From Ruminococcus flavefaciens (GTDB lineage: Bacteria > Bacillota > Clostridia > Oscillospirales > Ruminococcaceae), in NCBI GenBank assembly GCA_902766595.1, contig CACXEJ010000052.1, positions 1 through 49,060 of the forward strand: a stretch of 49,060 bases of DNA, written 5' to 3'. The position numbers were made by a program, and so were the translations under genes. Within the stretch, counting starts at the first letter, position 1, and every line of letters begins with the position of its first letter. Positions 24,719 through 33,776 of this stretch are shown piece by piece. Below the pieces are notes generated by a model that worked only from the letters and a program-made list of their open reading frames with translations, was not told where the DNA came from and did not search any database.

Positions 24719-26248
24719 ATGAGAATAACCTATTCCGTACTATATATTATACTGATCTTTGCAATGTTAGGCTGTACGCTGATTGCCAAACGTTCTACAC
24801 GTCCGTTCCGCAACTCGGTCGCATGGCTTGAGTCGTCTGTTACACTGCCCATATTAGGAAACCTTATGATAATACTGTCAGATAACAGAACTGTATCGTT
24901 CTTAGGTCACTACATATACTTCATAGGTATAGATATCGTGCTGTTCGCACTGGTGAATTTTACGAACCAATACTGTGCCGGTACCGGTGACGGAACGCAG
25001 AAACCAACTGTTATGTATGTCATGCTCGGTGCGGATATGGTGCAGATGATGCTTAATCCGCTTTTAGGACACGCATTCGATATTAAGAAAGCACCTAATG
25101 ACACCGGTGCATATTATACTCTGGTCATACACGCCGGACAGATAGTTCACCGTCTCGTTGACCACGGAATACTCGCCTGCGTTGTACTGATAATATTTCT
25201 TGTCTCCATTCAGACACCGAAGATCTACCGAGAACGCTTTACGGTAATTCTTGGTGCACTGATAGCAGTGTGTGTGATGCAGACATACTATGTTTTCACA
25301 GAGAGCAGCTATGACCGTCCTGTTATCGGATACGCATTTTTCGGAATGGTAATATTCTACTTTGCCGTTATTTACCGACCGCTCCGGCTGCTGGATCAGA
25401 TGCTCTCAAACATCATTTCTGACCTGTCAGATGCGTTCTATGTATTCGATCCGAACGGCAAGTGCATCTGGGCAAATGAACAGGGCTGCAAGCTCGTCGG
25501 CTTCACCGGCAAGAACTATGAAGATATAAATTCCGGACTTATTAAGCTGTTTGGCAAGCCGAATGATAACGATAATCATATCGGTAAGAAAACCGTCGGA
25601 GAGGGGGACGATGTCCGTTTCTACCTTCTTGACGAAAAGCAGGTAACGGGAAGCAGCGGCAAACGAAACGGCTCCTATCTGCGTATACAGGACGTTACCG
25701 ATGAGGAGCGCGAGATCAAGGCTCTTGATGAACAGATCGGACAGATAAGTCAGGAGGCGTACAAGGACTCTCTTACCGGTGTCGGAAATAAGAACGCTTA
25801 CAACAACAAGATCGGTGAGATCAATGAACAGATCGAGAACGGACTTACTGACTTTGCGGTCGTGATGGTCGATATGAACAACCTCAAACGCATCAATGAT
25901 GAGTACGGTCATAAGGCAGGTGATCTTTACATCAAGGGCTGCTGCTACCTCATATGTGAAGCCTTCAAGCATTCGCCTGTATTCCGTATCGGAGGCGACG
26001 AGTTTGTTGCCATACTCCGCGGACAGGATTTCGAGAGAAGGTTCCAAAATCTTCAGGATCTGCGCGACTCATTTGATGACGCAATGGAAAACGCGGAAGA
26101 AGATCCGTGGCTGCGCTACTCAGCTTCAGTCGGAATGGCAGAACACGGTTCTGACGATAATTCCTTTGAGCTGGTATTCAAAAGGGCTGACAGAGCGATG
26201 TATGAGGAAAAGAAACTCTTCAAGGCACTTCACGGAAGTTACAGATAA
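24719..26248 (+). CDS. Membrane diguanylate cyclase (7TM - PAS - GGDEF)
   Basis: A 509-residue protein. Residues 1-225 hold about seven TM helices of the HisKA_7TM type (first helix MRITYSVLYIILIFAML). A PAS domain follows at about 240-330 (ISDLSDAFYVFDPNGKCIWANEQGCKLVGF), a short linker with E-rich helix, then the GGDEF domain from about 350 (DSLTGVGNKNAY... FRIGGDEFVAIL). The GGDEF signature is intact, so it should make c-di-GMP; the RxxD inhibitory site is absent (KHSP at that position). SD AAAGGAAGTG precedes the ATG. It follows the EAL gene and ends at a terminator. Confidence 0.93.
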   Translation: MRITYSVLYIILIFAMLGCTLIAKRSTRPFRNSVAWLESSVTLPILGNLMIILSDNRTVSFLGHYIYFIGIDIVLFALVNFTNQYCAGTGDGTQKPTVMYVMLGADMVQMMLNPLLGHAFDIKKAPNDTGAYYTLVIHAGQIVHRLVDHGILACVVLIIFLVSIQTPKIYRERFTVILGALIAVCVMQTYYVFTESSYDRPVIGYAFFGMVIFYFAVIYRPLRLLDQMLSNIISDLSDAFYVFDPNGKCIWANEQGCKLVGFTGKNYEDINSGLIKLFGKPNDNDNHIGKKTVGEGDDVRFYLLDEKQVTGSSGKRNGSYLRIQDVTDEEREIKALDEQIGQISQEAYKDSLTGVGNKNAYNNKIGEINEQIENGLTDFAVVMVDMNNLKRINDEYGHKAGDLYIKGCCYLICEAFKHSPVFRIGGDEFVAILRGQDFERRFQNLQDLRDSFDDAMENAEEDPWLRYSASVGMAEHGSDDNSFELVFKRADRAMYEEKKLFKALHGSYR

Positions 26249-26259
26249 CATCATAAAGA

Positions 26260-26300
26260 AAGGCTGTATCGCACAGAGATGTACGATACAGCCTTTTTTG
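26260..26300. terminator. Bidirectional terminator between GGDEF and the LRR gene
   Basis: A perfect 12-bp stem AAGGCTGTATCG (26260-26271) with CGATACAGCCTT (26284-26295), then T's (26294-26299) on the plus side. It serves the plus-strand gene and lies 32 nt from the stop of the convergent minus-strand gene. Confidence 0.9.
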
Positions 26301-26331
26301 CCGGTTAGGGATATTAGCAGCACAGTTGGAC

Positions 26332-28317
26332 TTACAGGCTGCTCACCAGTCCGAGCTTGTATTTCTGAATGAGCAGTGCGTCTGAATTTGTAAGACCGGG
26401 AGTGCCGTCAACGTCAGCGAGTTCTTCACCCTTGGACGTTATGCTGGATTTAGTTCTGAATTTTCCGTATTTGTCGGGGTTAGTAGCGACCTGCATAACG
26501 AGTACCGCGTCTGAAATGTTGACCTTATCATCGAGGTTCGCGTCACCTTTGAGGAAAGGATCCTCCAGCGCCCTGAATTTGCAGCCGTATTTTTCTGCGT
26601 AAGCCTGAGCGGTGGAATTCCTGTAACCATATATGGTGACGTCCGGATCAACACTGTTTTTGTTCTCGTCAAAGACAATGTCGGGGTTGAGAAACGTTAT
26701 CGAGCGGAGAAGACCTTTGTAGTCAAAAGCGTCTCTTCCGATGTATTTGTAGTTTTCGGGAACTGTTATCGCTGAAATATCCCTGCATTTCCAGAAAGCG
26801 TTATCGCCGAGCTTTTCGATAACAACGCCGTCTTGTTTTTCGGGGAGGACTACGTCGCCGTACAGACCTGTGAAGCAGTGTGAGATAGTCGGGCAGTCGC
26901 TTACAATATCAACGTAAAACTCCTCATAGCCCTTGTAGCTTGTGGTCTGAACAGATGTGACAGTGGTATCCGGAGCAGAGGTCACAGTTGAGGAGGTTGT
27001 CGGCTGAGAAGTGCCGGACGTAATATCTTCGGAAATGGGTTCAAACTTGTAGCCGTACTTTTCAGCATATTCCTGAGCGGTTGAGTCTGCATAGCCAAAG
27101 ATAGTGCCATTGTAGAAAGGAATAAATTTGTATTCTTCGTAATTTTCACCGCTGCAAATCGTAAGACTATCATCAAAAATCTCGCAGGAAGAATTCAGAA
27201 TAGTAACTGATGTCAGATGTGTACAGTTGCTAAAGGCAGCTTCGTCTATGCTTTTTACAGACTCGGGAATAGTTATTGAAGTAAGGCTTAAACAGTTAGC
27301 AAAAGCATATCTATCTATACTTGTAACTGAACTTGGGATAATAATAGATTCAAGGCTTTCGCATTTTGCAAAAGTATCTTGTTTTATGGTTTTAACTGAA
27401 TCAGGAATATTAGCTGATTCAAGACTTGTGCAATGACTGAATGCACTGCTTCCGATGCTTGTGACCGAATCAGGGATCTTTATTGACCTGAGATTTACAC
27501 ATTCCTCAAACGCAAAATCACCAATACTCGTTACTGAATTTGGTATAGATACTGATCTGAGACTTGTACAGTTATCGAAAGCAGAATTGCCAATGCTTTT
27601 AACTGAATCTGGAATAACTACTGATGTAATTTTTCTGCAATCTTTAAATGCAGAGTCACCTATAACAGTGACTGAATCAGGAATAGTAATATCTCCTGAG
27701 CAAGCTGTACTGTCAATAAGGATATTATTAACAAAAACTGCCGGGTTTTCTTTTTGTTTAGCTTCAAGCCACGCAGTATTTTTGAACGCAGATCTGCCAA
27801 TGCTTGTAACAGACTCAGGGATTGTTATTGATGTCAGACTCCTACAGTTTTCAAAAGCACCAATACCTATGCTTGTAACAGACTCAGGGATAGTTACTGA
27901 CGTAAGGCTTTTACAATTATCAAAAAGACCGCTGTCAATGCTTGTAACTGAATCAGGGATAGTTATTGATGCAAGGTTTGTACAGTTAGAAAAAGCCCTT
28001 TGACAAATGCTTGTAACAGAATTAGGGATTGTAACTGATGTAATGCTTGCACAGCTATCGAAAGCACTCAAGTGAATGAATGTGACAGGAACTCCATTGA
28101 TTTTGTCGGGAATGATTATTTCTCCCGCTGCACTTTCGTCACACTTTACAACTTCGGCGTGATCTTCATAAACGTAGTATGTAAGAACGCCGTCCACGAC
28201 CTCATCACCGTCTTCTGCGCTTGCTGTGATAACGCTCGCCAGTGAAGAATGGTACGCAGCAGGCATAGCGCCGCCGACTATACAAAGTGCCATAATTGAT
28301 GCTAATAGTTTTTTCAT
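26332..28317 (-). CDS. Secreted leucine-rich-repeat (LRR_5/BspA-like) protein with dockerin
   Basis: A 661-residue secreted protein. It has a signal peptide (MKKLLASIMALCIVGGAMPA..., cleavage likely near residue 35). From about residue 70 to 395 there are more than ten tandem 23-residue repeats of the LRR_5 type, consensus x-L-x-S-I-x-I-P-x-S-V-x-S-I-x-x-x-A-F-x-x-C. A Ser/Thr-rich linker (about 430-460) follows, then a second short repeat region, and finally a type of dockerin: DANLDDKVNISDAVLVMQ and DVDGTPGLTNSDALLIQK. Dockerins bind cohesins of scaffoldins, so this protein is probably placed on the cellulosome; LRR_5 proteins bind ligands or surfaces and have no catalytic site here. Strong SD AAGGAGGT. 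Confidence 0.9.
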   Translation of the reverse strand: MKKLLASIMALCIVGGAMPAAYHSSLASVITASAEDGDEVVDGVLTYYVYEDHAEVVKCDESAAGEIIIPDKINGVPVTFIHLSAFDSCASITSVTIPNSVTSICQRAFSNCTNLASITIPDSVTSIDSGLFDNCKSLTSVTIPESVTSIGIGAFENCRSLTSITIPESVTSIGRSAFKNTAWLEAKQKENPAVFVNNILIDSTACSGDITIPDSVTVIGDSAFKDCRKITSVVIPDSVKSIGNSAFDNCTSLRSVSIPNSVTSIGDFAFEECVNLRSIKIPDSVTSIGSSAFSHCTSLESANIPDSVKTIKQDTFAKCESLESIIIPSSVTSIDRYAFANCLSLTSITIPESVKSIDEAAFSNCTHLTSVTILNSSCEIFDDSLTICSGENYEEYKFIPFYNGTIFGYADSTAQEYAEKYGYKFEPISEDITSGTSQPTTSSTVTSAPDTTVTSVQTTSYKGYEEFYVDIVSDCPTISHCFTGLYGDVVLPEKQDGVVIEKLGDNAFWKCRDISAITVPENYKYIGRDAFDYKGLLRSITFLNPDIVFDENKNSVDPDVTIYGYRNSTAQAYAEKYGCKFRALEDPFLKGDANLDDKVNISDAVLVMQVATNPDKYGKFRTKSSITSKGEELADVDGTPGLTNSDALLIQKYKLGLVSSL

Positions 28318-28536
28318 AACGATAACCTCCTTGTCATACGAACAATTTTAAATATATTTTACCACGTCCCCCTTAAAAAGTCGATACTTATTACCCGAAT
28401 TTAACATTTAGTTTAAAAAAACGTCATACTGCACAATTGCCGGCGGCTTAATTTGTGCGAAGTGCAGTCCGGAAAATACTGTCCCTTATACCAAAGAGAA
28501 AAGCTCTTCGCACGTGGGCTGCTAAAGAGGACGTTA

Positions 28537-28582
28537 TAAGTCAGAGCCTGAACTTTTGTATCAAGGTCATATGTCAGACAGG
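28537..28582 (-). pseudogene. Decayed dockerin 3' end
   Basis: The plus-strand sequence TAAGTCAGAGCCTGAACTTT... matches the end of the dockerin gene at 35063 (about 26 of 31 positions). Translated on the minus strand it reads LIQKFRL followed by stop TGA (28541-28543), the same as the dockerin LLIQKFKLGL. Upstream an in-frame stop lies near 28569-28580, so the module is broken. It sits in the 417-bp gap before the export operon; the rest of that gap holds an inverted pair GTGCGAAG (28455-28462)/CTTCGCAC (28506-28513) with no known role. Confidence 0.5.
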
Positions 28583-28631
28583 TGTGCGAAAAACGGCATA
28601 TGTGTTCGGTAAGTGAAAAACGGCTTTATTT

Positions 28632-28686
28632 TTTCATAAAAGTGTCATTTGGTTTTAAGCACTGTTTAAGTTTATTCTGCTATTAT
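28632..28686 (+). promoter_or_regulatory. Export-operon promoter with four 11-bp-spaced repeats
   Basis: In order: TTTCAT (28632-28637), TGTCAT (28643-28648), TTTAAG (28654-28659) and TTTAAG (28665-28670), each separated by 5 nt, then exactly 10 nt to TATTAT (28681-28686), a -10-like hexamer. No -35 is visible. The layout matches the VTC operon promoter (see 23174-23249). Confidence 0.6.
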
Positions 28687-28734
28687 TATTTATGAAGAGT
28701 GAATACCTCGAACACATAGAAGGAAGTGGAAGAT

Positions 28735-30804
28735 ATGAAACAGGAAAACAGCAGATCACGCCGTATCCGCGTGATCGCAGCTATATGTGCAATGGTCATA
28801 CTGGCAGGCAGTTCAGCCGGAGTATATTCGCTCCGCAGAAATCCAAACGCAAAAGCAGCTCCGGCAGAAAAAGCAGCTGCAAGCTCTTCTGCAAGTACCG
28901 ATGAAGAGATAATAAGTGCAGGCGGAACAGTAACGTCGGCACAGCTCGGAGAGTCGCTTTGTCTGGAGAATACATCAGTACGTCTCAGCGTTGAAAAGGT
29001 GCTGGTGGAGACAGGTCAGAGCATTACAGCAGGAACTCCTATCTGCCAGCTGAGCACTGACAGTCTGCAAAAGGCAGAAAAGACTCTGAAGTCAGAACTG
29101 CAGAGCGCTGAAAGTGCACTGCTCGAAGAGAAAATGTCTTATCAGACCGACAAGAACGAAGCATATCTGCTCTATAAATCTGATCTTCTCCTCGGAGAGA
29201 CAGCTCAGGCAGAATACGACAGCGGAATAAAGTCACTCGACAGTGAACTGAACAAGGCAAAGGACGAGTACGAAGCGGCTCTTGATACGATAAACAATTC
29301 TCCGGCAGAGATTGAGTCCAAGCAGGCAGAGCTCACTTCGCAGCAGAACAATGTAAGCACACTTACTGAGAAAAAAGAAGCTGCTCAGAGCAAGGCAGAT
29401 GAAGCCAAGAAGACTTACACCTCGGCGGCTGAGACTTATAACAGTGCAGCAGAGGATCACAACAGTGCTGCAAGTGTAGTGCGCTATCTCGGAAAGGCTC
29501 TCGGCAAGGACACCTCCGGTTTCAGCGGCGCACAGAAAGTAACTGCGGACATTCAGGAACAGGAAGAAGCTCCTGAGGAAAATGTTCAGCAGCCTGAAAG
29601 CGATAATCTGCCGGCAGATATGCCTGATAGTATGCCGGAAAGTATGCAGGGAGAACGTCCCGCAGCGGACTTCAATTTCGAGGATAAGGACAGCGGTGAG
29701 CGCAAGGCTCCCTCGTCAGGTATGCCGCAGGGGGAGGACGAAAAACAGTCCTCCGGCAGCGAAAAGACAGCTCCGGCAGAGCAGAAGGAACCAGCTTCCG
29801 CTGATACTCAGACAGCAAAGGTCACAGCGGATAAAAATGATAAAACTGAGAGCAAAGAGGTCACGGCAAACAGCAGCTCTTCCGAGCTGAATGACCTTTA
29901 CGAGACTGCACTTTCAGAGTACAACACACAGAATGAAAAACTGAAAAAGGCTGAGACTGCTATGCAGGAAGCCGAGAAGAATTACAACGAGCTTGCGAAG
30001 GAGCTTTCTGAATGCAGCAGCGAGCTGAAAGAAGCACAGAACGCAGTTTCCTCTCTTAATAAGGAGATAAGCAGTCTGAATACTGCGCTTTCAAAGGCGA
30101 AGAGCAATATCAGCAAGCTGCGTTCAGAGTACAACTCGCTTCAGGCTTCTTATGAAGCCGACAAGCTCGAACTGAAAAACAAACTCGATACCGATACCGC
30201 TTCCAGTGAGAATGCAGAATATCATTATCAGATAACCTGTTCAACACTCGACAAGGAGCTCGAAGAAAAGCAGACTGCTTATGACACAGCGCAGGAAAAC
30301 CTCCGCATATTCAGCGAGGATCTCGCAGACGGCAATATCTGTGCAAAGCAGGACGGTACGATCTATTCGTTGAGCTGTCAGGAGGGGAGGAGCATTAACA
30401 CAAATTCCCCCTACGTTTACTACGTTGATGAGAGCCGGTACAGCACAACGGTCGAGGTGGATCAGAACGATGTTACAAAGATAAACATCGGCGATGACGC
30501 TGCGATCTACTCATCAGAAACTGGCATCGTCACCGGCAAGATAACAGCGATCTCTGCCGGAACTTCAACATCACTCGCAGATGTCCGCTTCAATGTAACC
30601 GTAACGGCTGACGAGGGCGCAAGCCTCTATGTCGGACAGTCCGTAAACGTTTACTTCAACTACGGTGATATTAAAACAGGAGACTTTTCTGATTTTACCG
30701 GAGGCAAAGACTCAAGCGGCGGACGTCCCGATTTCAGCGGCGGTATGCCGGAGGGCTTTGATCCGTCGAATATCCCTGATTTCAGAAGCAGAAAGGATGA
30801 TTGA
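28735..30804 (+). CDS. HlyD/MacA-like adaptor protein with long coiled coils (first adaptor)
   Basis: A 689-residue membrane-fusion-type protein. The start ATG 28735 is preceded by AAGGAAG; a GTG at 28726 is less likely. N-terminal signal anchor (MKQENSRSRRIRVIAAICAMVILAGSSAGV). A biotinyl-lipoyl-like strand (VLVETGQSITAGTPICQLS) brackets two very long coiled coils (about 115-220 and 380-510) separated by an acidic, Met/Pro-rich disordered stretch (about 280-375). The C-terminal barrel has YYVDESRYSTTVEVDQNDV. The final 40 residues are low complexity with SGGMPEGFDPSN. Adaptors link an ABC permease to the cell surface. It is followed after 1 nt by a second adaptor. Confidence 0.85.
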   Translation: MKQENSRSRRIRVIAAICAMVILAGSSAGVYSLRRNPNAKAAPAEKAAASSSASTDEEIISAGGTVTSAQLGESLCLENTSVRLSVEKVLVETGQSITAGTPICQLSTDSLQKAEKTLKSELQSAESALLEEKMSYQTDKNEAYLLYKSDLLLGETAQAEYDSGIKSLDSELNKAKDEYEAALDTINNSPAEIESKQAELTSQQNNVSTLTEKKEAAQSKADEAKKTYTSAAETYNSAAEDHNSAASVVRYLGKALGKDTSGFSGAQKVTADIQEQEEAPEENVQQPESDNLPADMPDSMPESMQGERPAADFNFEDKDSGERKAPSSGMPQGEDEKQSSGSEKTAPAEQKEPASADTQTAKVTADKNDKTESKEVTANSSSSELNDLYETALSEYNTQNEKLKKAETAMQEAEKNYNELAKELSECSSELKEAQNAVSSLNKEISSLNTALSKAKSNISKLRSEYNSLQASYEADKLELKNKLDTDTASSENAEYHYQITCSTLDKELEEKQTAYDTAQENLRIFSEDLADGNICAKQDGTIYSLSCQEGRSINTNSPYVYYVDESRYSTTVEVDQNDVTKINIGDDAAIYSSETGIVTGKITAISAGTSTSLADVRFNVTVTADEGASLYVGQSVNVYFNYGDIKTGDFSDFTGGKDSSGGRPDFSGGMPEGFDPSNIPDFRSRKDD

Positions 30805-30805
30805 T

Positions 30806-32350
30806 ATGAAGAAGATTATTGCAGGCACTTCCGCACTTGTACTTGCAGGCGGCGGTGTACTGGGCTACAACATATATCAGAAGAATTCACAGAGCAGTGC
30901 TGCACCCGTGATAAAGGAAGTGACAGTTTCAAGAGGAAATGTCACCGCGGGAGTAACAGAAAGTGCAGCTGTCAGCGTTGAGTCGCTTGAACAGAACTAC
31001 GATCTTGTGCTCACGTCAACGAGCGTTTCTGCTTCGGTCGAGAGCGGAAGCTCTGCTCCGGGAAGCAGCTCTGTACCGGGCGGAAATTCAGCTCCGGGCG
31101 GAATGAGTATGGGCAGTATGATGGGCAGCGGTATGGCTGGCGGCGGAAGCTCTTCCGTCAGCAAGAGCTCAAAGAGCGGAAGCAGCGGCTCGACAAGTGT
31201 TTCGACAAAGTCCGAGTCCTCGGCGGTCGCACTCGTTGTTGACAAGGTCCTCGTCACAGAGGGACAGAATGTCAAAGCCGGCGATGTGCTTATGACTATC
31301 ACTCAGGAGAGTCTGGACGAAGCGCGTTCATCCCTAACAAAGGCAGTCGAGGACGCAGAGCTTGCTCTCCGTCAGGCGCAGATAGAGGAGAGCGAGACCA
31401 GCCTTTCAGCAAAGTACGACTACGATAAGCGTATTGCTGAGGGAAAGAACGCACAGTCCGTCTATAACGCGGCTCTTGAGGAGATCGCTCAGAATATCAG
31501 CGGACTTCAGAGCCAGATCGAAGATATAAACGCTCAGATCGCAGACTGTACCGATGAAAAGCAGCTCACACAGCTCAAGAGTCAGCTTGAGTCTCTCCAG
31601 TCTCAGCTCACCTCTGCTGAGAGCTCCCGTTCCGCAGACGAGCTCGCAGCAAAGCAGACATACGAGGAAGCCTGTATGTACTATGAGAGCGCTCAGGACC
31701 TCTATGATGTATCCGTGAGCGGAGTCGGTTCGGCAACAGAGGAAGCACAGGACGCAGTTGATGCAGCCAAGGCTGATCTGAAAGCGTTTGAGGAATACGT
31801 TTCCGACGGAAAGATACTTGCCGAATACAGCGGTACTATCACGGGCGTAGGCTACTCGTCCGGAGATACTCTTTCGTCAGACACTGCGATCGCGAGCTTT
31901 GCAGACGCTGAAAGCATAACCGTTACTGTAAATGTGACCGAGGACGATATAGCAGCCGTTCATCTCGAGGACGCTGTGGACATCAGCTTCCTTTCATATC
32001 CTGATGATATGTTCAGCGGATATGTTTCGGAGATAGGTTCCTCTTCAACGAGCGGCAATTCCTCGACCGTAAGCTACCCTGTCACAGTTGTGGTAACGAG
32101 CGTTCCGGAAACCCTTCTTTCAGGTATGACTGCTAACGTCACATTTATCTCAAAGCAGGTCAAGGACGTGCTCTGTGTTTCAAACAAGGCAGTAAATACA
32201 GACGGCTCAGTGAGCTATGTATGGCGTAAGAGCGATGACGGCGGCGAAGAAAAGGTCGATGTCAGAGTAGGCTTCTCAAATGGCAGCATAGCTGAGATAG
32301 AAGGCGTGTCTGAGGGCGATACACTTCTGATAAAAGGTAAGGTGTCCTGA
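30806..32350 (+). CDS. HlyD/MacA-like adaptor protein (second adaptor)
   Basis: A 514-residue adaptor. The start at 30806 is chosen because AAAGGATG lies 7 nt upstream and the resulting protein begins with a signal anchor (MKKIIAGTSALVLAGGGVLGYN). After the anchor: EVTVSRGNVTAGVTESAAV, a Gly/Ser/Met-rich loop (about 85-140), the half-lipoyl motif VLVTEGQNVKAGDVLMTI, a long coiled coil (about 165-310), the matching lipoyl half (GKILAEYSGTITGVGYSSGDTL), a beta-barrel, and a membrane-proximal domain ending LLIKGKVS. It belongs to the MacA/RND-like adaptor group. Stop and next start are separated by one base. Confidence 0.88.
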   Translation: MKKIIAGTSALVLAGGGVLGYNIYQKNSQSSAAPVIKEVTVSRGNVTAGVTESAAVSVESLEQNYDLVLTSTSVSASVESGSSAPGSSSVPGGNSAPGGMSMGSMMGSGMAGGGSSSVSKSSKSGSSGSTSVSTKSESSAVALVVDKVLVTEGQNVKAGDVLMTITQESLDEARSSLTKAVEDAELALRQAQIEESETSLSAKYDYDKRIAEGKNAQSVYNAALEEIAQNISGLQSQIEDINAQIADCTDEKQLTQLKSQLESLQSQLTSAESSRSADELAAKQTYEEACMYYESAQDLYDVSVSGVGSATEEAQDAVDAAKADLKAFEEYVSDGKILAEYSGTITGVGYSSGDTLSSDTAIASFADAESITVTVNVTEDDIAAVHLEDAVDISFLSYPDDMFSGYVSEIGSSSTSGNSSTVSYPVTVVVTSVPETLLSGMTANVTFISKQVKDVLCVSNKAVNTDGSVSYVWRKSDDGGEEKVDVRVGFSNGSIAEIEGVSEGDTLLIKGKVS

Positions 32351-32351
32351 T

Positions 32352-33752
32352 ATGCGCTTTTCGGAGATATTAAATCTTGTAAAACTCAATCTTATACAGA
32401 ATAAATTCAAGGTGCTGCTCACCTCGATAGGAATAATCGTCGGAGCGGCAACGATAGTAAGCGTTATCGCTATCGGAAAAGGCGGCAAGGCAGATGTTGC
32501 AGACCAGTTCCGCAATCTCAATGCCGGAGCACTCGACATCAGCTATGAGCAGTCGCAGAAGAGCAGCGGTTCTCCGTTCGGGAGCGGTTCGTCCGGCTCT
32601 TCAAAGGAGAGCGGCAGACCGAGCTTCTCTTCCGGCAGCTTCACTCCTCCCAGCGGCGGAGGTATGCCGGATCTCTCCTCAATGAAGAGCGGCGGCAGCC
32701 AGTCCGGCGGAAAAGGCGGCAGCTTCCCGGCAGGCTTCGGCGGATTTTCCTTCGGCGATACTAACGTAAAAAACAAGGAGCGGATAACACTCACGACCGA
32801 CGATATGGACGATATTACGGCTTCTGTTCCGGGACTGAGCGACGCTACCATTTCATATACGACCAAGCAGAATATCTATGGCGGAAATATTGAGGAGTCG
32901 GAGTCCTATACTATTGCAGGAACTCTTTCAAACTACGCAGATCTCAGCAACCTCTCGATGCTTTTTGGCGACTACCTTACGGACGAGGACAATGAGAACA
33001 AGAACAAGGTATGCGTGATCGGATATACGGCTGCAAAGAAGATCTTCGGCAGTGTTGAGGACGCATATGACAGCATTGTCTACATTGATGACCGTCCGTA
33101 CACAGTCGGCGGAGTGCTTGACGAGCAGGGCTCTGTCGAAGCAGGAATAAGTGCTGATGAAGCGATATTTATTCCATATGCGACAGGCATAAAGTACCTC
33201 ACCGGCAGCGACATCAGTCCGACTATCACAGTCATTGCTGAGGACGTAAACAACATCAGTACAGTCACTGAAAACGTGAGAAATGCACTTGCTGTCAGCT
33301 ATCCCAATGCTGAGTTTACGATTTCAGACGCAGGCAGCAAAATGGAAGCTGCAAACAAGTCTAACAAGACACTCACACTTATGCTTGCGGCTATGGCATC
33401 TATCGTGTTCATTATCGGCGGCATAGGTATTATGAATGTACTCTTTGTCTCAGTCAAGGAGCGAACTCAGGAGATAGGCATACTCAAGGCTATCGGCGGT
33501 TCGAGGAAGGATATTCTCATAGAATTTATGATGGAAGCCTGCTGTATAAGCCTTATCGGCGGAATTATCGGAATTGCGCTGAGCTTTGGAGTAAGTCCGG
33601 TCATTTCCGGTTTTAACATAAGAATGGAAATGTCTATGGCAGGAGCACTTACAGCGTTGGGATTTTCAGTTGCTACCGGAACTGTATTCGGTTTCTATCC
33701 GGCGTGGAAGGCTTCGAGACTCGTGCCTGTTGAGGCACTTTCGAGTGAATGA
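32352..33752 (+). CDS. MacB-like ABC transporter permease (FtsX domain)
   Basis: A 466-residue permease with four TM helices: one N-terminal (about 20-42), then a large extracellular domain (about 43-330), and three near the C-terminus (about 335-460) with MAAMASIVFIIGGIGIMNVLFVSVKERTQEIGILKAIG, the FtsX/MacB signature. The extracellular domain contains a Gly/Ser/Pro-rich insert (about 78-140) with GGGMPDLSS and FPAGFGGFSFGD, unlike normal MacB. MacB-type systems work as mechanotransmission pumps that export peptides, toxins or lipoproteins. The ATPase is the fifth gene (34284). Confidence 0.93.
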   Translation: MRFSEILNLVKLNLIQNKFKVLLTSIGIIVGAATIVSVIAIGKGGKADVADQFRNLNAGALDISYEQSQKSSGSPFGSGSSGSSKESGRPSFSSGSFTPPSGGGMPDLSSMKSGGSQSGGKGGSFPAGFGGFSFGDTNVKNKERITLTTDDMDDITASVPGLSDATISYTTKQNIYGGNIEESESYTIAGTLSNYADLSNLSMLFGDYLTDEDNENKNKVCVIGYTAAKKIFGSVEDAYDSIVYIDDRPYTVGGVLDEQGSVEAGISADEAIFIPYATGIKYLTGSDISPTITVIAEDVNNISTVTENVRNALAVSYPNAEFTISDAGSKMEAANKSNKTLTLMLAAMASIVFIIGGIGIMNVLFVSVKERTQEIGILKAIGGSRKDILIEFMMEACCISLIGGIIGIALSFGVSPVISGFNIRMEMSMAGALTALGFSVATGTVFGFYPAWKASRLVPVEALSSE

Positions 33753-33776
33753 TAAAATATGAAGAGGAGTAATGAT

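Noticed and set aside
26700-28100. Repeated DNA of about 69-bp period on the minus strand
   Set aside because: It is the coding sequence of LRR_5 repeats; identical phase with the protein repeats explains it.
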